From: Polaribacter sp. Hel_I_88
Lineage (GTDB): Bacteria > Bacteroidota > Bacteroidia > Flavobacteriales > Flavobacteriaceae
Reading direction: 5' to 3'
Length of the DNA: 64,000 nt
Assembly (NCBI RefSeq): GCF_000687935.1
Contig: NZ_JHZZ01000001.1
Coordinates: forward strand, 3,792,001-3,856,000
The number at the start of each line of letters is the position of its first letter. Position 1 is the first letter of the stretch. This document shows positions 55,201 through 61,527 of the stretch, piece by piece. The notes beneath the pieces are model-generated. The model saw only the letters and a program-made list of their open reading frames with translations, did not search any database and was not told the DNA's origin. The position numbers and the translations under genes were made by a program.

Positions 55201-56969
55201 ATCCCAAAATCAGTTCCATCATTTGGGGTGACTTCAAAACTAATATATTTGCCAACATCTACATTTGTTAATGTATACGTTGTATTGGTTGCTCCATTAA
55301 TTGCTATTTTATTCAAACCTGCATTATCATCTGAAACATACCACTGATAAGTTGAACCACTTTCTGCATCACTATTTGCATCAGAATAAGTATACGTTGC
55401 TGATAATTGTTGTGCTTCTTCTAAAGTTCCTGTAAAAGTTACGTTTGTTGCTGTTGGTGCAGTGTTTACAAATACAGCTTGAATTGGCCCTTGCAAAGCA
55501 CTTTCAGCTGCAAACCCAAAATCAGTTCCGTCATTTGGGGTGACTTCAAAACTTATATACTTGCCAATATCTGTATTTGTTAATGTATAAGTTGTATTGG
55601 TTGCTCCATTAATTGCTGTTTTATTTAAACCTGCATTGTCATCTGAAACATACCATTTGTATGTTGAGCCACTTTCTGTATCATTATTTACATCAGCATA
55701 ATCATAAGTTGCAGATAATAGTTGCCCTTCTTCTAAAGTTCCAGCAAAAGTTACGTTGGTTGTTGTTGGTGGTGTATTTCCTAACTCGTAAAAATATGCA
55801 GAACCTGAATTTGAACCATTGTCATCATCAAAATCAGCACCTATTATGACTTTGTTTCCACTAATTCCTACTGAATTACCAAAATTGTCGGACCAAGTAC
55901 CATCAGAAGCAGTTAATTTTATTTCTTGGGTCCAAACATTATTTACTAAACTATAAATATAAGCAGCACCAAAATTACTTGAGTATTTAGCACCTACAAT
56001 GGCATTGCCGGCAATAATTCCAACTGATAGGCCAAAATAATGACCAACATTGCCATCTGAAGCTGTTAGTTTTGCTTCTTGAGACCATGTATTATTTGTA
56101 AAACTAAAAATATAAGCTGACCCTGAATTAGAACCATTATCATCATCTCCATAAGCACCAATAATGGCATTATCATCACTTATAGCAACTGATTCACCAA
56201 AACCGTCAGCAGTAGCTCCATCTGAAGCTATTAGTTTTGCTTCTTGAGTCCAAATATTATTTACAAAATTAAAAATATAAGCAGAACCAATGTTATCATC
56301 ATTGTCAGAACCTATAATTGCTTTGTCCCCACTAATTGCCACTGAAAAACCAAAACGGTTATTAGCAGCTGCATCTGAAGCTATTAACTTTTGTTCTACT
56401 GACCAAATATTACCATCAAAATTATAAATATAGGCAGAACCTGAATCTGGGGTAAAGTTATCTTTATTATCTGCAAATGCACTAATAATTGCCTTGTCTC
56501 CACTAATTGCCACTGAAAAACCAAAACGGTCACCACTAGATGGATTTGATGCTTTTATTTTTTGCTCTTCTGACCAAATGTTGCCATCAAAATTAAAAAT
56601 ATAAGCAGAACCGGAGTTTGCAAGATTATTAAGATCTCCATGTGCACTAACAATAGCTTTGTCTCCACTAATGCCCACTGATTGACCAAAAAAATCATTA
56701 GCAGCTCCATCTGAAGCTGTTAATTTTGCTTCTTGAGTCCAAATATTATTTGAAAAACTAAAAATATAAACTGATCCTGAATTAGAACCATTATCATCAT
56801 CTAGATAAGAACCAACAATAGCTTTGTTTCCATCTATAGCAACTGAAAAACCAAATTGATCTTGAGAAGCACCATCTGAAGCTGTTGCTTTTATAATTTC
56901 ATTCCAGTTTTGTGCAGAAAAATTTAATGTAAAAATGATAAATAATAAAAAGGGTAGTCTTGTTTTCAT
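46209..56969 (-). CDS. Giant multi-propeller T9SS-secreted surface protein (3586 aa)
   Basis: Signal peptide 1-19. Block 1 (about 20-395): seven FG-GAP-like repeats with DDDNGSNSGS-type calcium loops and ASDG units. About 398-820: four Ig-like units with TYTLTNxDIGKYISFEVTP cores. Then three blocks of seven NNWxxVG...VPYVAYRD repeats (about 820-1163, 1270-1610, 1723-2070), each followed by one Ig-like unit. About 2173-2550: a second set of seven FG-GAP-like repeats, then an eighth Ig-like unit. About 2650-3487: eight cadherin-like units (IDVLANDSF, FEYTIEDATGD). Last about 85 residues: T9SS type-A sorting domain (FAVFPNPSKGD... GIIFLKVYS... FKKIVFK). Extracellular adhesin or glycan-binding protein is likely; ligand unknown. 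Confidence 0.92.
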   Translation of the reverse strand: MKTRLPFLLFIIFTLNFSAQNWNEIIKATASDGASQDQFGFSVAIDGNKAIVGSYLDDDNGSNSGSVYIFSFSNNIWTQEAKLTASDGAANDFFGQSVGISGDKAIVSAHGDLNNLANSGSAYIFNFDGNIWSEEQKIKASNPSSGDRFGFSVAISGDKAIISAFADNKDNFTPDSGSAYIYNFDGNIWSVEQKLIASDAAANNRFGFSVAISGDKAIIGSDNDDNIGSAYIFNFVNNIWTQEAKLIASDGATADGFGESVAISDDNAIIGAYGDDDNGSNSGSAYIFSFTNNTWSQEAKLTASDGNVGHYFGLSVGIIAGNAIVGAKYSSNFGAAYIYSLVNNVWTQEIKLTASDGTWSDNFGNSVGISGNKVIIGADFDDDNGSNSGSAYFYELGNTPPTTTNVTFAGTLEEGQLLSATYDYADVNNDTESGSTYKWYVSDDNAGLNKTAINGATNTTYTLTNTDIGKYISFEVTPNDGTDFGFAAESALQGPIQAVFVNTAPTATNVTFTGTLEEAQQLSATYTYSDANSDAESGSTYQWYVSDDNAGLNKIAINGATNTTYTLTNVDVGKYISFEVTPNDGTDFGIAVESALQGPIQAIFVNNVPTATNVTFTGTLEEAQLLSGTYDYSDANSDTESGSAYKWYVSDDNAGLNKAAINGATNQNYTLTNADIGKFISFEVTPNDGTDFGSSVESALQGPIQAIFVNTAPTIGTIRIDGTLKQGEEITAFYTYQDTENDPENGTTIQWYRSDQYEGAFVDVNRTLIVGATNQNYTLTNDDVGKYLSFEVTPSDGISSGVTRSTSNKGPVKDISIVPNLGGSWQTIGNESFSENNTDLHQITLDSNGTPYVAFLEQSNQGKIALKKFENNNWVNVGNSQIPEVVVKKISLSIDNFGVPYIALQKTQSNIDRIAVYKLENNNWEEVGDLSFLNARISAQSIDFDSNNVPYLAYRNEANSFKAGVLKFDGQNWQNVGTDGFTISSIYDISIGVDVTDVLHIVIADGSQGNDASVMKFDGNNWVYVGSPGFSEDQIFYPKIAFNANNTPYVVYTDVKQSFRTTVKTFNGTDWNLVGERGFSLEDTRDPTLVFDNNDVPYVGFSEGYDNPTSKTTVMKFTNNQWGFVGDERFLNGVNRKVDIDFDQNNKIFMVYSDGSNASKTTVKVINEIPVATNISVTGTLQIGEELTATYTYSDTDNDTENGSTYQWFRSEDANGTNKIAIPNATNTTYTLTSDDENKYISFQVTPNDGYSSGDAVESALQGPIQSILVPQIIPGNWQTVGVGGFSADNAYYQSLAIDHNNTSFIAFRDDANLQKISVMKFDDSSWIPLGNLGFSDGAITHPDLVISNDNIPFIAYKDEANGSKMTVMKFNGTDWVVVGIKGFTDGKAFANSLAFDNNNIPYVAYRDSANGSKTTVMKFNGTSWEPLGIKGFSEGSASDISLAIDNNNTPIVAYRDSANDSKTTVMTYNGANWVVVGNKGFSDGTTNFQSLAIDSNNTPYVAYRDEGLSLKTAVMKFDGNNWVPLGVKGVSQGRADFQSLVIDSNDNVYVAYADGTNSFKTRVLKYDGTNWFNVGSNGGSDGGSSYVSLAINNLDKLYIGYQDQYFQNFNKTTVKIFNENPSATNVSFTGTLELGEELTATYTYSDSDNDTENGSTYQWFRSEDANGTNKIAIPNATNTTYTLTSDDENKYISFQVTPRDGYSFGDAEESALQGPIQAIIIPQITGNWQTVGVAGFSDGVSQLLNLEIGSDETPFVAFRDDANSSKASVMQFDGINWEYVGMKGFTINTVTHLTLKLDNNNVPYVAYLDGITNKGNVLKFDGQNWVNVGIPNFSDGGASYFKMEFDNDNNPYVVFSDLAPANQGLTVMKFNGNNWEVLGVKAFTTDNVSHIDFKIDSSNIPIVSFPDHGVSDRISVMKYNGANWEFVGNAGFSSGQVLNTALALDNNDKPYVIFRDYSNLEKATIMSFDGVNWNNIGSPSPNGFVGFVDIIIDNDNNPIISFCDLCSSFDASLRSNSKSSVMKYNNNEWKFLGDQTFSNNQTSWQKLSLSPNNKLFFAFTETINGSKPTVKIFNENPTATNVTFSGTLETGQELTATYAYSDSDNDAENGSTFQWFRSDDINGTNKIAIPNATNAAYILTSDDENKYISFQVTPNDGYSFGDTVESALQGPVNEVNTNGTIKVIASDGTERAYFGGDVAIYGDYAIVGAYGDLSNKGAAYIYKRSGENWIEETKLTASDGAANQLFGGSVAIFGDYAVVGAHYNHENGYEAGAAYVFKRTGNTWVQEAKLLASDGGISDRFGISVDINGEYVVVGALYDDDNGSNAGAAYIFKRTGSTWSQETKLISSDGDVDDIFGLSVSIEGSYAIVGARFDDDNGAQSGSAYIFKRSGTNWSQEAKLLASNGAEGDLFGNSVSIHGDYALVGSWADDEIAHGSGAAYLFKRSGINWILESKLTASDASESDGFGVSVAIDERQIVVGTLSSESSYIFKLSNGTWIEESKLIAYDQGILDGFGRSVAIHGNFSVIGAFGDDDIGDYSGATYFFKIENNTLPIATNVTFSGILEVGQELSATYDYTDADTNPENGSTYKWYASDDNAGLNKSAINGSTNTTYTLTNADIGKYISFEVTPNDGSDFGIAVESSLQGSVSAIQVNTISAAADAISIQQNSANNSIPVLNNDDYGSNGIGSVVPLKFTNGSIASTTANGGVLFVGDNGTASEYSDDVILYSPAVTFTGIDVFEYVITDSSGNESTANVTVTVNAAVNTLAIPTSQPDTAIFAQNSTDNVIDVIDNDDFGSDGAIDNGLTLPNGQISGPSDLGGTVSVDDKGTASPLDDEILYTPKSGFIGSDIFRYMITDTSGDTSISIVTITVTEIDTPTATADGVSVLQDSGATPIDVLANDSFGSDGPGAIPLTLPLAVSDQGGTIVVNAGKVAYSPLGGFSGTDTFEYTIEDATGDVSTATVTVTVGLVNSNDAPTAQNDAVTVIQNSIDNPISILLNNGSGADDYGSDGPNTNHPIALSQFYTDHGAKLVLVGEVVNYTPRIGFVGVDTFSYTITDTTGDADRAIVTVTVGEITTPTAVADAATVAQDSGATPIDVLANDSFGADGQGATPLTLALATSTAGGTIVVNAGKVAYTPLAGFSGTDTFEYTIEDGSGDTTSATVKVVVEATVVAASVFTAKADAISVVQNSTTSLNVFADNGSGADSFGAQGALDDGLTLIDGNLSGNSEQGTISIVTNGTPSPLDDVIEYTPNTGYVGVDHFYYMIHDATGATAIAQVTVTVTEQATPTAVADAVTVAQDSGATPIDVLANDSFGLDGAGATPITLPSATSTAGGTIVVNAGKVDYTPLAGFDGTDTFDYIITDASGDTATAIVTVTVDDANTGDTPSAQDDAVSVLLNSTNNVINILDDNGSGADSFGSDGPIEAHNPISLFGAQTDKGGDIVIVGNTIEYTPKTGFTGIDKFRYRITDKTGDASQAEVIVTITLTKSQEEGGRGSSSFNKEFAVFPNPSKGDINISVFSDKNEQVSTLLFDVTGKVVYRNQYQLSIGKNVIDLNLNVKAGIIFLKVYSKETNYGFKKIVFK

Positions 56970-57007
56970 AACAAATATTTTTTAAAGGGTTAAATTTCCA
57001 AAAATGG

Positions 57008-57045
57008 GTATTAATACAAAATAAATCAATACCTATAAGTAGGTA
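57008..57045. promoter_or_regulatory. Dyad-symmetric sites upstream of the giant gene
   Basis: GTATTAATAC (57008-57017, perfect palindrome) and TACCTATAAGTAGGTA (57030-57045, 6-bp arms, 4-bp spacer) lie 39-76 bp before the giant gene's ATG. AATACC/GGTATT words recur through 57005-57109. Possible operators for the neighbouring LuxR-type regulator. Confidence 0.4.
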
Positions 57046-57080
57046 ATATCTTAGCTAACAAAAGTACTTTAGCATAACTC

Positions 57081-57109
57081 AAAAAAAAATACCCCAAAAA
57101 GGGTATTTT
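57081..57109 (-). terminator. Terminator of the hydrolase-luxR operon
   Basis: Minus-strand stem AAAATACCC/GGGTATTTT (57086-57109) followed by a T run at 57081-57089; separates the operon from the giant gene. Confidence 0.85.
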
Positions 57110-57129
57110 TTAGATAGAAAATATTATAA

Positions 57130-57822
57130 TTATAATAAATCCATAACCATAGAAAACTTAACCAATTCTTGTAATGAATTGATGTCTAATTTTCTGTAAA
57201 TATTTTTTTTATGCGTAGAAACTGTATGTTTAGAAATAAATAATTGGTTACCAATATCATTATTAGAAACACCATTGCCTATCATTTTTAAAATAATTTT
57301 TTCTTGTTTGGTTAAACTTTGATAACGTTGCCAAAACACCAAACTATTTTTAGATTCAGGTAAAATATTTGCAAACATTTTAGATACACTAGACATGTTA
57401 TCTGGAAAAAAAGAGGTGTTTATAGTTATATTTTCGTCTATTATGCATTTATTAGTTATAAAATGTGTCATTTTTCCGTTTAAAGAAATACATTGTAAAT
57501 AATTGCAAACAGCATCTTTATCGTCTTTTAAAAGAAATTTTTTAGCTTTATTTTTTGCCAAATCTAATAAAGTAGGATCAGAAATTTCTGGTAAATAATT
57601 ATGCCCAATAGTTAAAAGGGTATCTATTTCTTTTCCTTTGCTAAAAAATAAATCGCTAAATAATATATAGTTAAAAGTTGTTTTATCATTTATATAAAAT
57701 GGAATGGTTATAAAATCTTTAAATTGATTAAATTTTTTATTATCATTTAAATATAAGTTTCTTAATCTGAAGATAAAATGTTGATTTTGAGAGAACACTT
57801 CTTTTTCTGTATATAACTTCAT
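57130..57822 (-). CDS. LuxR-family transcriptional regulator
   Basis: 230 residues. The C-terminal 65 residues are a LuxR-type HTH: LTKQEKIILKMIGNGVSNND, then ISKHTVSTHKKNIYRKLDIN. The N-terminal 150 residues (FRLRNLYLNDNKKFNQFKDF, YLQCISLNGKMTHFITNK) have no phosphoacceptor pocket and look PAS-like or a degenerate sensor fold, so it is probably a one-component regulator. Its ATG overlaps the hydrolase stop (ATGA, 57819-57822). The giant gene starts 161 bp downstream, past a terminator. Confidence 0.88.
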   Translation of the reverse strand: MKLYTEKEVFSQNQHFIFRLRNLYLNDNKKFNQFKDFITIPFYINDKTTFNYILFSDLFFSKGKEIDTLLTIGHNYLPEISDPTLLDLAKNKAKKFLLKDDKDAVCNYLQCISLNGKMTHFITNKCIIDENITINTSFFPDNMSSVSKMFANILPESKNSLVFWQRYQSLTKQEKIILKMIGNGVSNNDIGNQLFISKHTVSTHKKNIYRKLDINSLQELVKFSMVMDLL

Positions 57823-58598
57823 ATTAAAAAAACTTTTGAAGTTATATCCATCATGGTTCTTATAAATAAATCAGGTTTTTCTAAACTCGGATAATGCCCA
57901 CAATTATCAAAAAATATAAGTTCGCAGTTATTTTTACACTTCTTGGTTACTTTTTTTAAGTAGTCTTTATTCACAGATGGATCTTGCTGCCCAGCAATAA
58001 TAAATTTAGGAACTTCTAATTTTGTAAAGATTTCATACTCATCTGCTAAATTGTTCCCTAAAATATCTTCAGCTACCATTTTTCTAACTAAAGAATTTGT
58101 TTTTTTAAAATCAGCAATAATAGCAGTTGTGCTGTCTTTATTATACACAGCAACATTTGAAGCTTCAGTTATAGCCTCTTCAGTAGGGTTTTCTGTTAAA
58201 AAAGTATGTAAGGCTGTTGCAGGTAAAAAAGCTTCTTCGAAATTAATTGGTTTCATAACTGGTGGCGTCCCAAAAATGACCAATCCTTTTAATTTTTTAA
58301 TTTCATTCGCTATTTCTATGGCTAAATGTCCACCTAAAGAATTACCAACTAATAAAATCTCATCATCAATAGTATTGATAAAAGCAATTAATTTTTCTTT
58401 AAAAAAAGATATCGAAAAATCTGTATGATTTTTATAATTTTCAAGATTACTTCCATGACCTGGAAGATCTACTGCTATTTTGGTTTGTTTTATAAATTCA
58501 CTATGTAAGAATTCTTTAAAAACAAAACTTGAAGAGGAATTTCCGTGGATACAAATAATAATACCAGGTTTTTGACCTAAGTTATTGATACTTTTCAT
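57819..58598 (-). CDS. Alpha/beta hydrolase coupled to the LuxR-type regulator
   Basis: 259 residues from ATG 58598 (MKSINNLGQKPGIIICIHG). An ATG at 58640 lies upstream of a promoter-like TTACTTTG and is less likely. HGNSSSSFVF oxyanion region, DLPGHGSN, nucleophile elbow GNSLGG (Ser about 93), Asp in AGQQDPSVN and His in NCGHYPSLEKP give a full triad with short cap. Classic HSL/dehalogenase-like esterase form. The stop overlaps the luxR start by four bases, so the enzyme and regulator are made together. Confidence 0.87.
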   Translation of the reverse strand: MKSINNLGQKPGIIICIHGNSSSSFVFKEFLHSEFIKQTKIAVDLPGHGSNLENYKNHTDFSISFFKEKLIAFINTIDDEILLVGNSLGGHLAIEIANEIKKLKGLVIFGTPPVMKPINFEEAFLPATALHTFLTENPTEEAITEASNVAVYNKDSTTAIIADFKKTNSLVRKMVAEDILGNNLADEYEIFTKLEVPKFIIAGQQDPSVNKDYLKKVTKKCKNNCELIFFDNCGHYPSLEKPDLFIRTMMDITSKVFLI

Positions 58599-58745
58599 AT
58601 AGCTTTTTTTCAAAGTAAAGAAAAATAAAGCAGAAATCAAAAAAACAACCCTATAAATCAGGTCATTATAAATTAATAATTTTGATCAACAAACAATAAT
58701 GAGTTTTTTTTATATATTTTACATTAAGTTTTTAAATTTGTTTCT

Positions 58746-59153
58746 ATGAATAAAAACTATTCTTTAGAGAACTTATCTGAAATTGCTTCAGAAATTATTG
58801 CATCCGCAGAAAATAAAACTTTATTGTTTTTTGGAGAAATGGGCGTTGGTAAAACTACGCTCATTAAAGAAATATGCAAAAAATTAGGGGTTATAGATGG
58901 CATCTCCTCTCCTACTTTTTCACTAGTGAATGAATATCAAACTAAAAATAATGAGAAAGTTTTTCATTTTGATTTTTACAGAATTACAGATGAAGAAGAA
59001 GCTTTAGACATGGGAATTGAAGAGTATTTTGATAATAATGATTGGTGTTTAATTGAATGGCCAAAAAACATCGAAAATTTACTACCTTTAGATGCTGTTG
59101 AAATTCATTTATCAATTTTAAATGATGGAAAACGCAACATTCAACTAAAATAA
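58746..59153 (+). CDS. tsaE: tRNA threonylcarbamoyladenosine synthesis ATPase TsaE
   Basis: Needed with TsaB and TsaD for t6A37, the base MtaB (800-2134) later thiolates. 135 residues with P-loop GEMGVGKTTLIKE, SPTFSLVNEY, the FHFDFYRITDEEEA segment and LIEWPKN. Length is slightly shorter than E. coli TsaE. Followed after 11 bp by alanine dehydrogenase, likely cotranscribed. Confidence 0.95.
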   Translation: MNKNYSLENLSEIASEIIASAENKTLLFFGEMGVGKTTLIKEICKKLGVIDGISSPTFSLVNEYQTKNNEKVFHFDFYRITDEEEALDMGIEEYFDNNDWCLIEWPKNIENLLPLDAVEIHLSILNDGKRNIQLK

Positions 59154-59164
59154 AACTAATTTTT

Positions 59165-60361
59165 ATGAGTCAATTTTCTCCTTTTAGTAAAGAAGAATTA
59201 CTACCACAAGCAGAAATGCTAGAAATTAAAAAGAGAAAAGGGGAATTATTTATTGGTTTGCCCAAAGAAACTTATATAGGAGAAAAACGTGTTTGCCTAA
59301 CACCAGATGCAGTTACAGCTCTGTGTACTCATGGCCATAGAATCGTGGTAGAAACTGGTGCTGGAGATGGTGCAAATTTTACTGATAAAGAATATTCTGA
59401 GGCTGGTGCAAAAATTTCTTACAATACAGAAGAAGCTTTTAAATGCAATATTGTTTTAAAAGTAGCACCACCAACTGAAGAGGAAATTGCCTATTTAAAT
59501 CCGCAAACTATTTTAATTTCATCTTTGCAATTAAAAACACAGTCTAAAAAATATTTCGACTGTTTAGCAAAAAAGAAAATTACAGCAGTTGCTTTCGATT
59601 ATATAAAAGACGAACATAACTCCTACCCTGTCGTAAAATCTTTGAGTGAAATTGCAGGAACAGCATCCATATTAATTGCAGGCGAATTAATGAGTGGCAC
59701 CAATAAAGGAAATGGATTATTGTTTGGTAATATTGGTGGAGTTCCACCAACAAGTGTTGTTATTTTTGGAGCAGGAACAGTAGGCGAATATGCTGCAAGA
59801 ACTGCCTTAGGATTAGGAGCTAGAGTAAAAGTTTTCGATAATTCAATTTCAAAATTACGAAACCTACAACATTGCCTGTCTGCACCAATTTACACATCAA
59901 CTTTACAACCTAAATCTATTTCGAAAGCGTTAATGAGATGTGATGTTGCTATTGGTGCTATTAGAGGCAAAAACAGATCGCCTGTTGTGGTTACAGAAAC
60001 CATGATTGAATCTATGAAAGAAGGTGCAGTAATTGTAGATGTTAGTATTGATAGAGGTGGATGTTTTGAGAGCTCAAATGTTACTTCTCACAACGCACCA
60101 ACCTTTGTAAAACATGGTGTAATTCATTATTGTGTGCCTAATATTCCTGCACGTTATTCAAGAACAGCTTCTGTTTCTATAAGTAATATTTTTACTCCTT
60201 ATTTGCTAGATATTGCAGAAGAAGGTGGGTTTGAAAATGCAGCTCGTTTTGATAAAAGCTTAAGAAATGGCATGTATTTTTACCACGGAATTTTAACAAA
60301 CAGAACAGTGGCAGAATGGTTCGATTTGCCTTTTAGAGACATAAATTTATTAATTTTATAA
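59165..60361 (+). CDS. ald: Alanine dehydrogenase
   Basis: NAD-dependent interconversion of alanine and pyruvate plus ammonia. 398 residues: an about 30-residue N-terminal extension, GLPKETYIGEKRVCLTPDAV, then the nucleotide-binding VIFGAGTVGEYAARTALGLG (about 195) and the AIGAIRGKNRSPVVVTETM region. This extended form is usual in Bacteroidota, where the TGATE-like segment is replaced. Cotranscribed with tsaE by spacing. Confidence 0.9.
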   Translation: MSQFSPFSKEELLPQAEMLEIKKRKGELFIGLPKETYIGEKRVCLTPDAVTALCTHGHRIVVETGAGDGANFTDKEYSEAGAKISYNTEEAFKCNIVLKVAPPTEEEIAYLNPQTILISSLQLKTQSKKYFDCLAKKKITAVAFDYIKDEHNSYPVVKSLSEIAGTASILIAGELMSGTNKGNGLLFGNIGGVPPTSVVIFGAGTVGEYAARTALGLGARVKVFDNSISKLRNLQHCLSAPIYTSTLQPKSISKALMRCDVAIGAIRGKNRSPVVVTETMIESMKEGAVIVDVSIDRGGCFESSNVTSHNAPTFVKHGVIHYCVPNIPARYSRTASVSISNIFTPYLLDIAEEGGFENAARFDKSLRNGMYFYHGILTNRTVAEWFDLPFRDINLLIL

Positions 60362-60503
60362 CATAAAAGTAGTTCTTCATCAATTTAATTTCATAATAAT
60401 AAGAGTGTTATTTTTTTAAGTGACACTTTTTTTTCATGAAAGTGTAACAATCCTATTTTCTAAAAGTCTTTTAATAAAACAACATCTTCTAAAACTTTAT
60501 AAA

Positions 60504-61289
60504 ATGAAATATAGAATTATTACCATAACTTTTCTTTTTTTATCGATTACGTTATTTGCTCAAAAAACAGTGGAAGCGTCTGATATTATGAAAGCTATCA
60601 AAGCAGGAAAATCAATTTCTTATCAAAATGCAAAAATAGTAGGAACTTTAGATTTTACTTTTATGGAAGAAGCTTCGGAAAAACTTCCTAAAAAGAAAAA
60701 AAGTTTTTGGTGGGGAAATGGAAGCTCTAGCAATGATGTAAAAAACAAAATTGATGTTGAGGTTTCTTTTGTAAACTGTACTTTTAAAGATGATGTTTTA
60801 GCCTACATTCCAAATGATGATTCTGGTTACACATTTACTGCTGATTTTGAGCAATTAGCGATTTTTAAAAATTGTAACTTTGAAAGAAAAGCAATGTTTA
60901 AATACTCTCGTTTTGAAAGTGGATCAGATTTTTCTGGCTCTAATTTTAATGATGATACTACTTTTAAATTTGCAACTTTTGAGAAAGAGACAAGTTTTGA
61001 AAACACAAAATTTACAGAAACTGCTACATTTAAATATACCGAATTTAATAGAAATGTAAGTTTTTCGAATTCAGTTTTTGAAGATGAAGCCATTTTTAAA
61101 TACACAAAATTTAAAGACGGAGTTTCTTTTAACAGTACAAATTTTGAAGAAGATTTAGATATTAAATATATGGAAGTTTCTGGTAATTTTGATATTAGCA
61201 AAATGAAAGTTGGTTTTGATATCGATTCTAAATACACAACTATTAACGGAAGAAGTTTTAATAAATACCTTTTAGAGAGTAGAAATTAA
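60504..61289 (+). CDS. Exported pentapeptide-repeat-like protein
   Basis: 261 residues from ATG 60504, where the signal peptide (KYRIITITFLFLSITLFAQ) begins. The longer frame from 60420 adds 28 non-signal residues and is rejected. After residue about 100 the protein is a chain of pentapeptide-like units of the A(D/N)LxX type, here F-rich and alternating: FKNCNFERKAMFKYSRFESG, FKFATFEKETSFENTKF, FKYTEFNRNVSFSNSVF. These would form a right-handed quadrilateral beta-helix. Location is periplasmic or surface. Function unknown. Confidence 0.85.
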   Translation: MKYRIITITFLFLSITLFAQKTVEASDIMKAIKAGKSISYQNAKIVGTLDFTFMEEASEKLPKKKKSFWWGNGSSSNDVKNKIDVEVSFVNCTFKDDVLAYIPNDDSGYTFTADFEQLAIFKNCNFERKAMFKYSRFESGSDFSGSNFNDDTTFKFATFEKETSFENTKFTETATFKYTEFNRNVSFSNSVFEDEAIFKYTKFKDGVSFNSTNFEEDLDIKYMEVSGNFDISKMKVGFDIDSKYTTINGRSFNKYLLESRN

Positions 61290-61317
61290 GTATCAAAAAA
61301 ATAACTAATTTAAAAAA

Positions 61318-61342
61318 GGCTGGCAATTTGCTAGCCTTTTTT
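61318..61342 (+). terminator. Terminator of the pentapeptide-like gene
   Basis: GGCTGGCA-ATT-TGCTAGCC (one G-T pair) followed by TTTTTT. Confidence 0.9.
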
Positions 61343-61527
61343 GATAATATTAAAATCGACTTTTTATGAAATTAAAAAATATCTACAATTTATAAAAAGC
61401 AATAATTAAAGTAAATTCATCAAAAAAACCATCAAAAAATAAGTAATTCATAATAAAAAAAGTCATTAAATAAGTATTTGTGAAATTAAAGGATTTTTAC
61501 TATTTTGCAATACACAAAATAGACTTT

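Noticed and set aside
60420..60503. N-terminal extension of the pentapeptide-like protein
   Set aside because: The 28 residues precede a perfect signal peptide starting at 60504, so the upstream start is unlikely.
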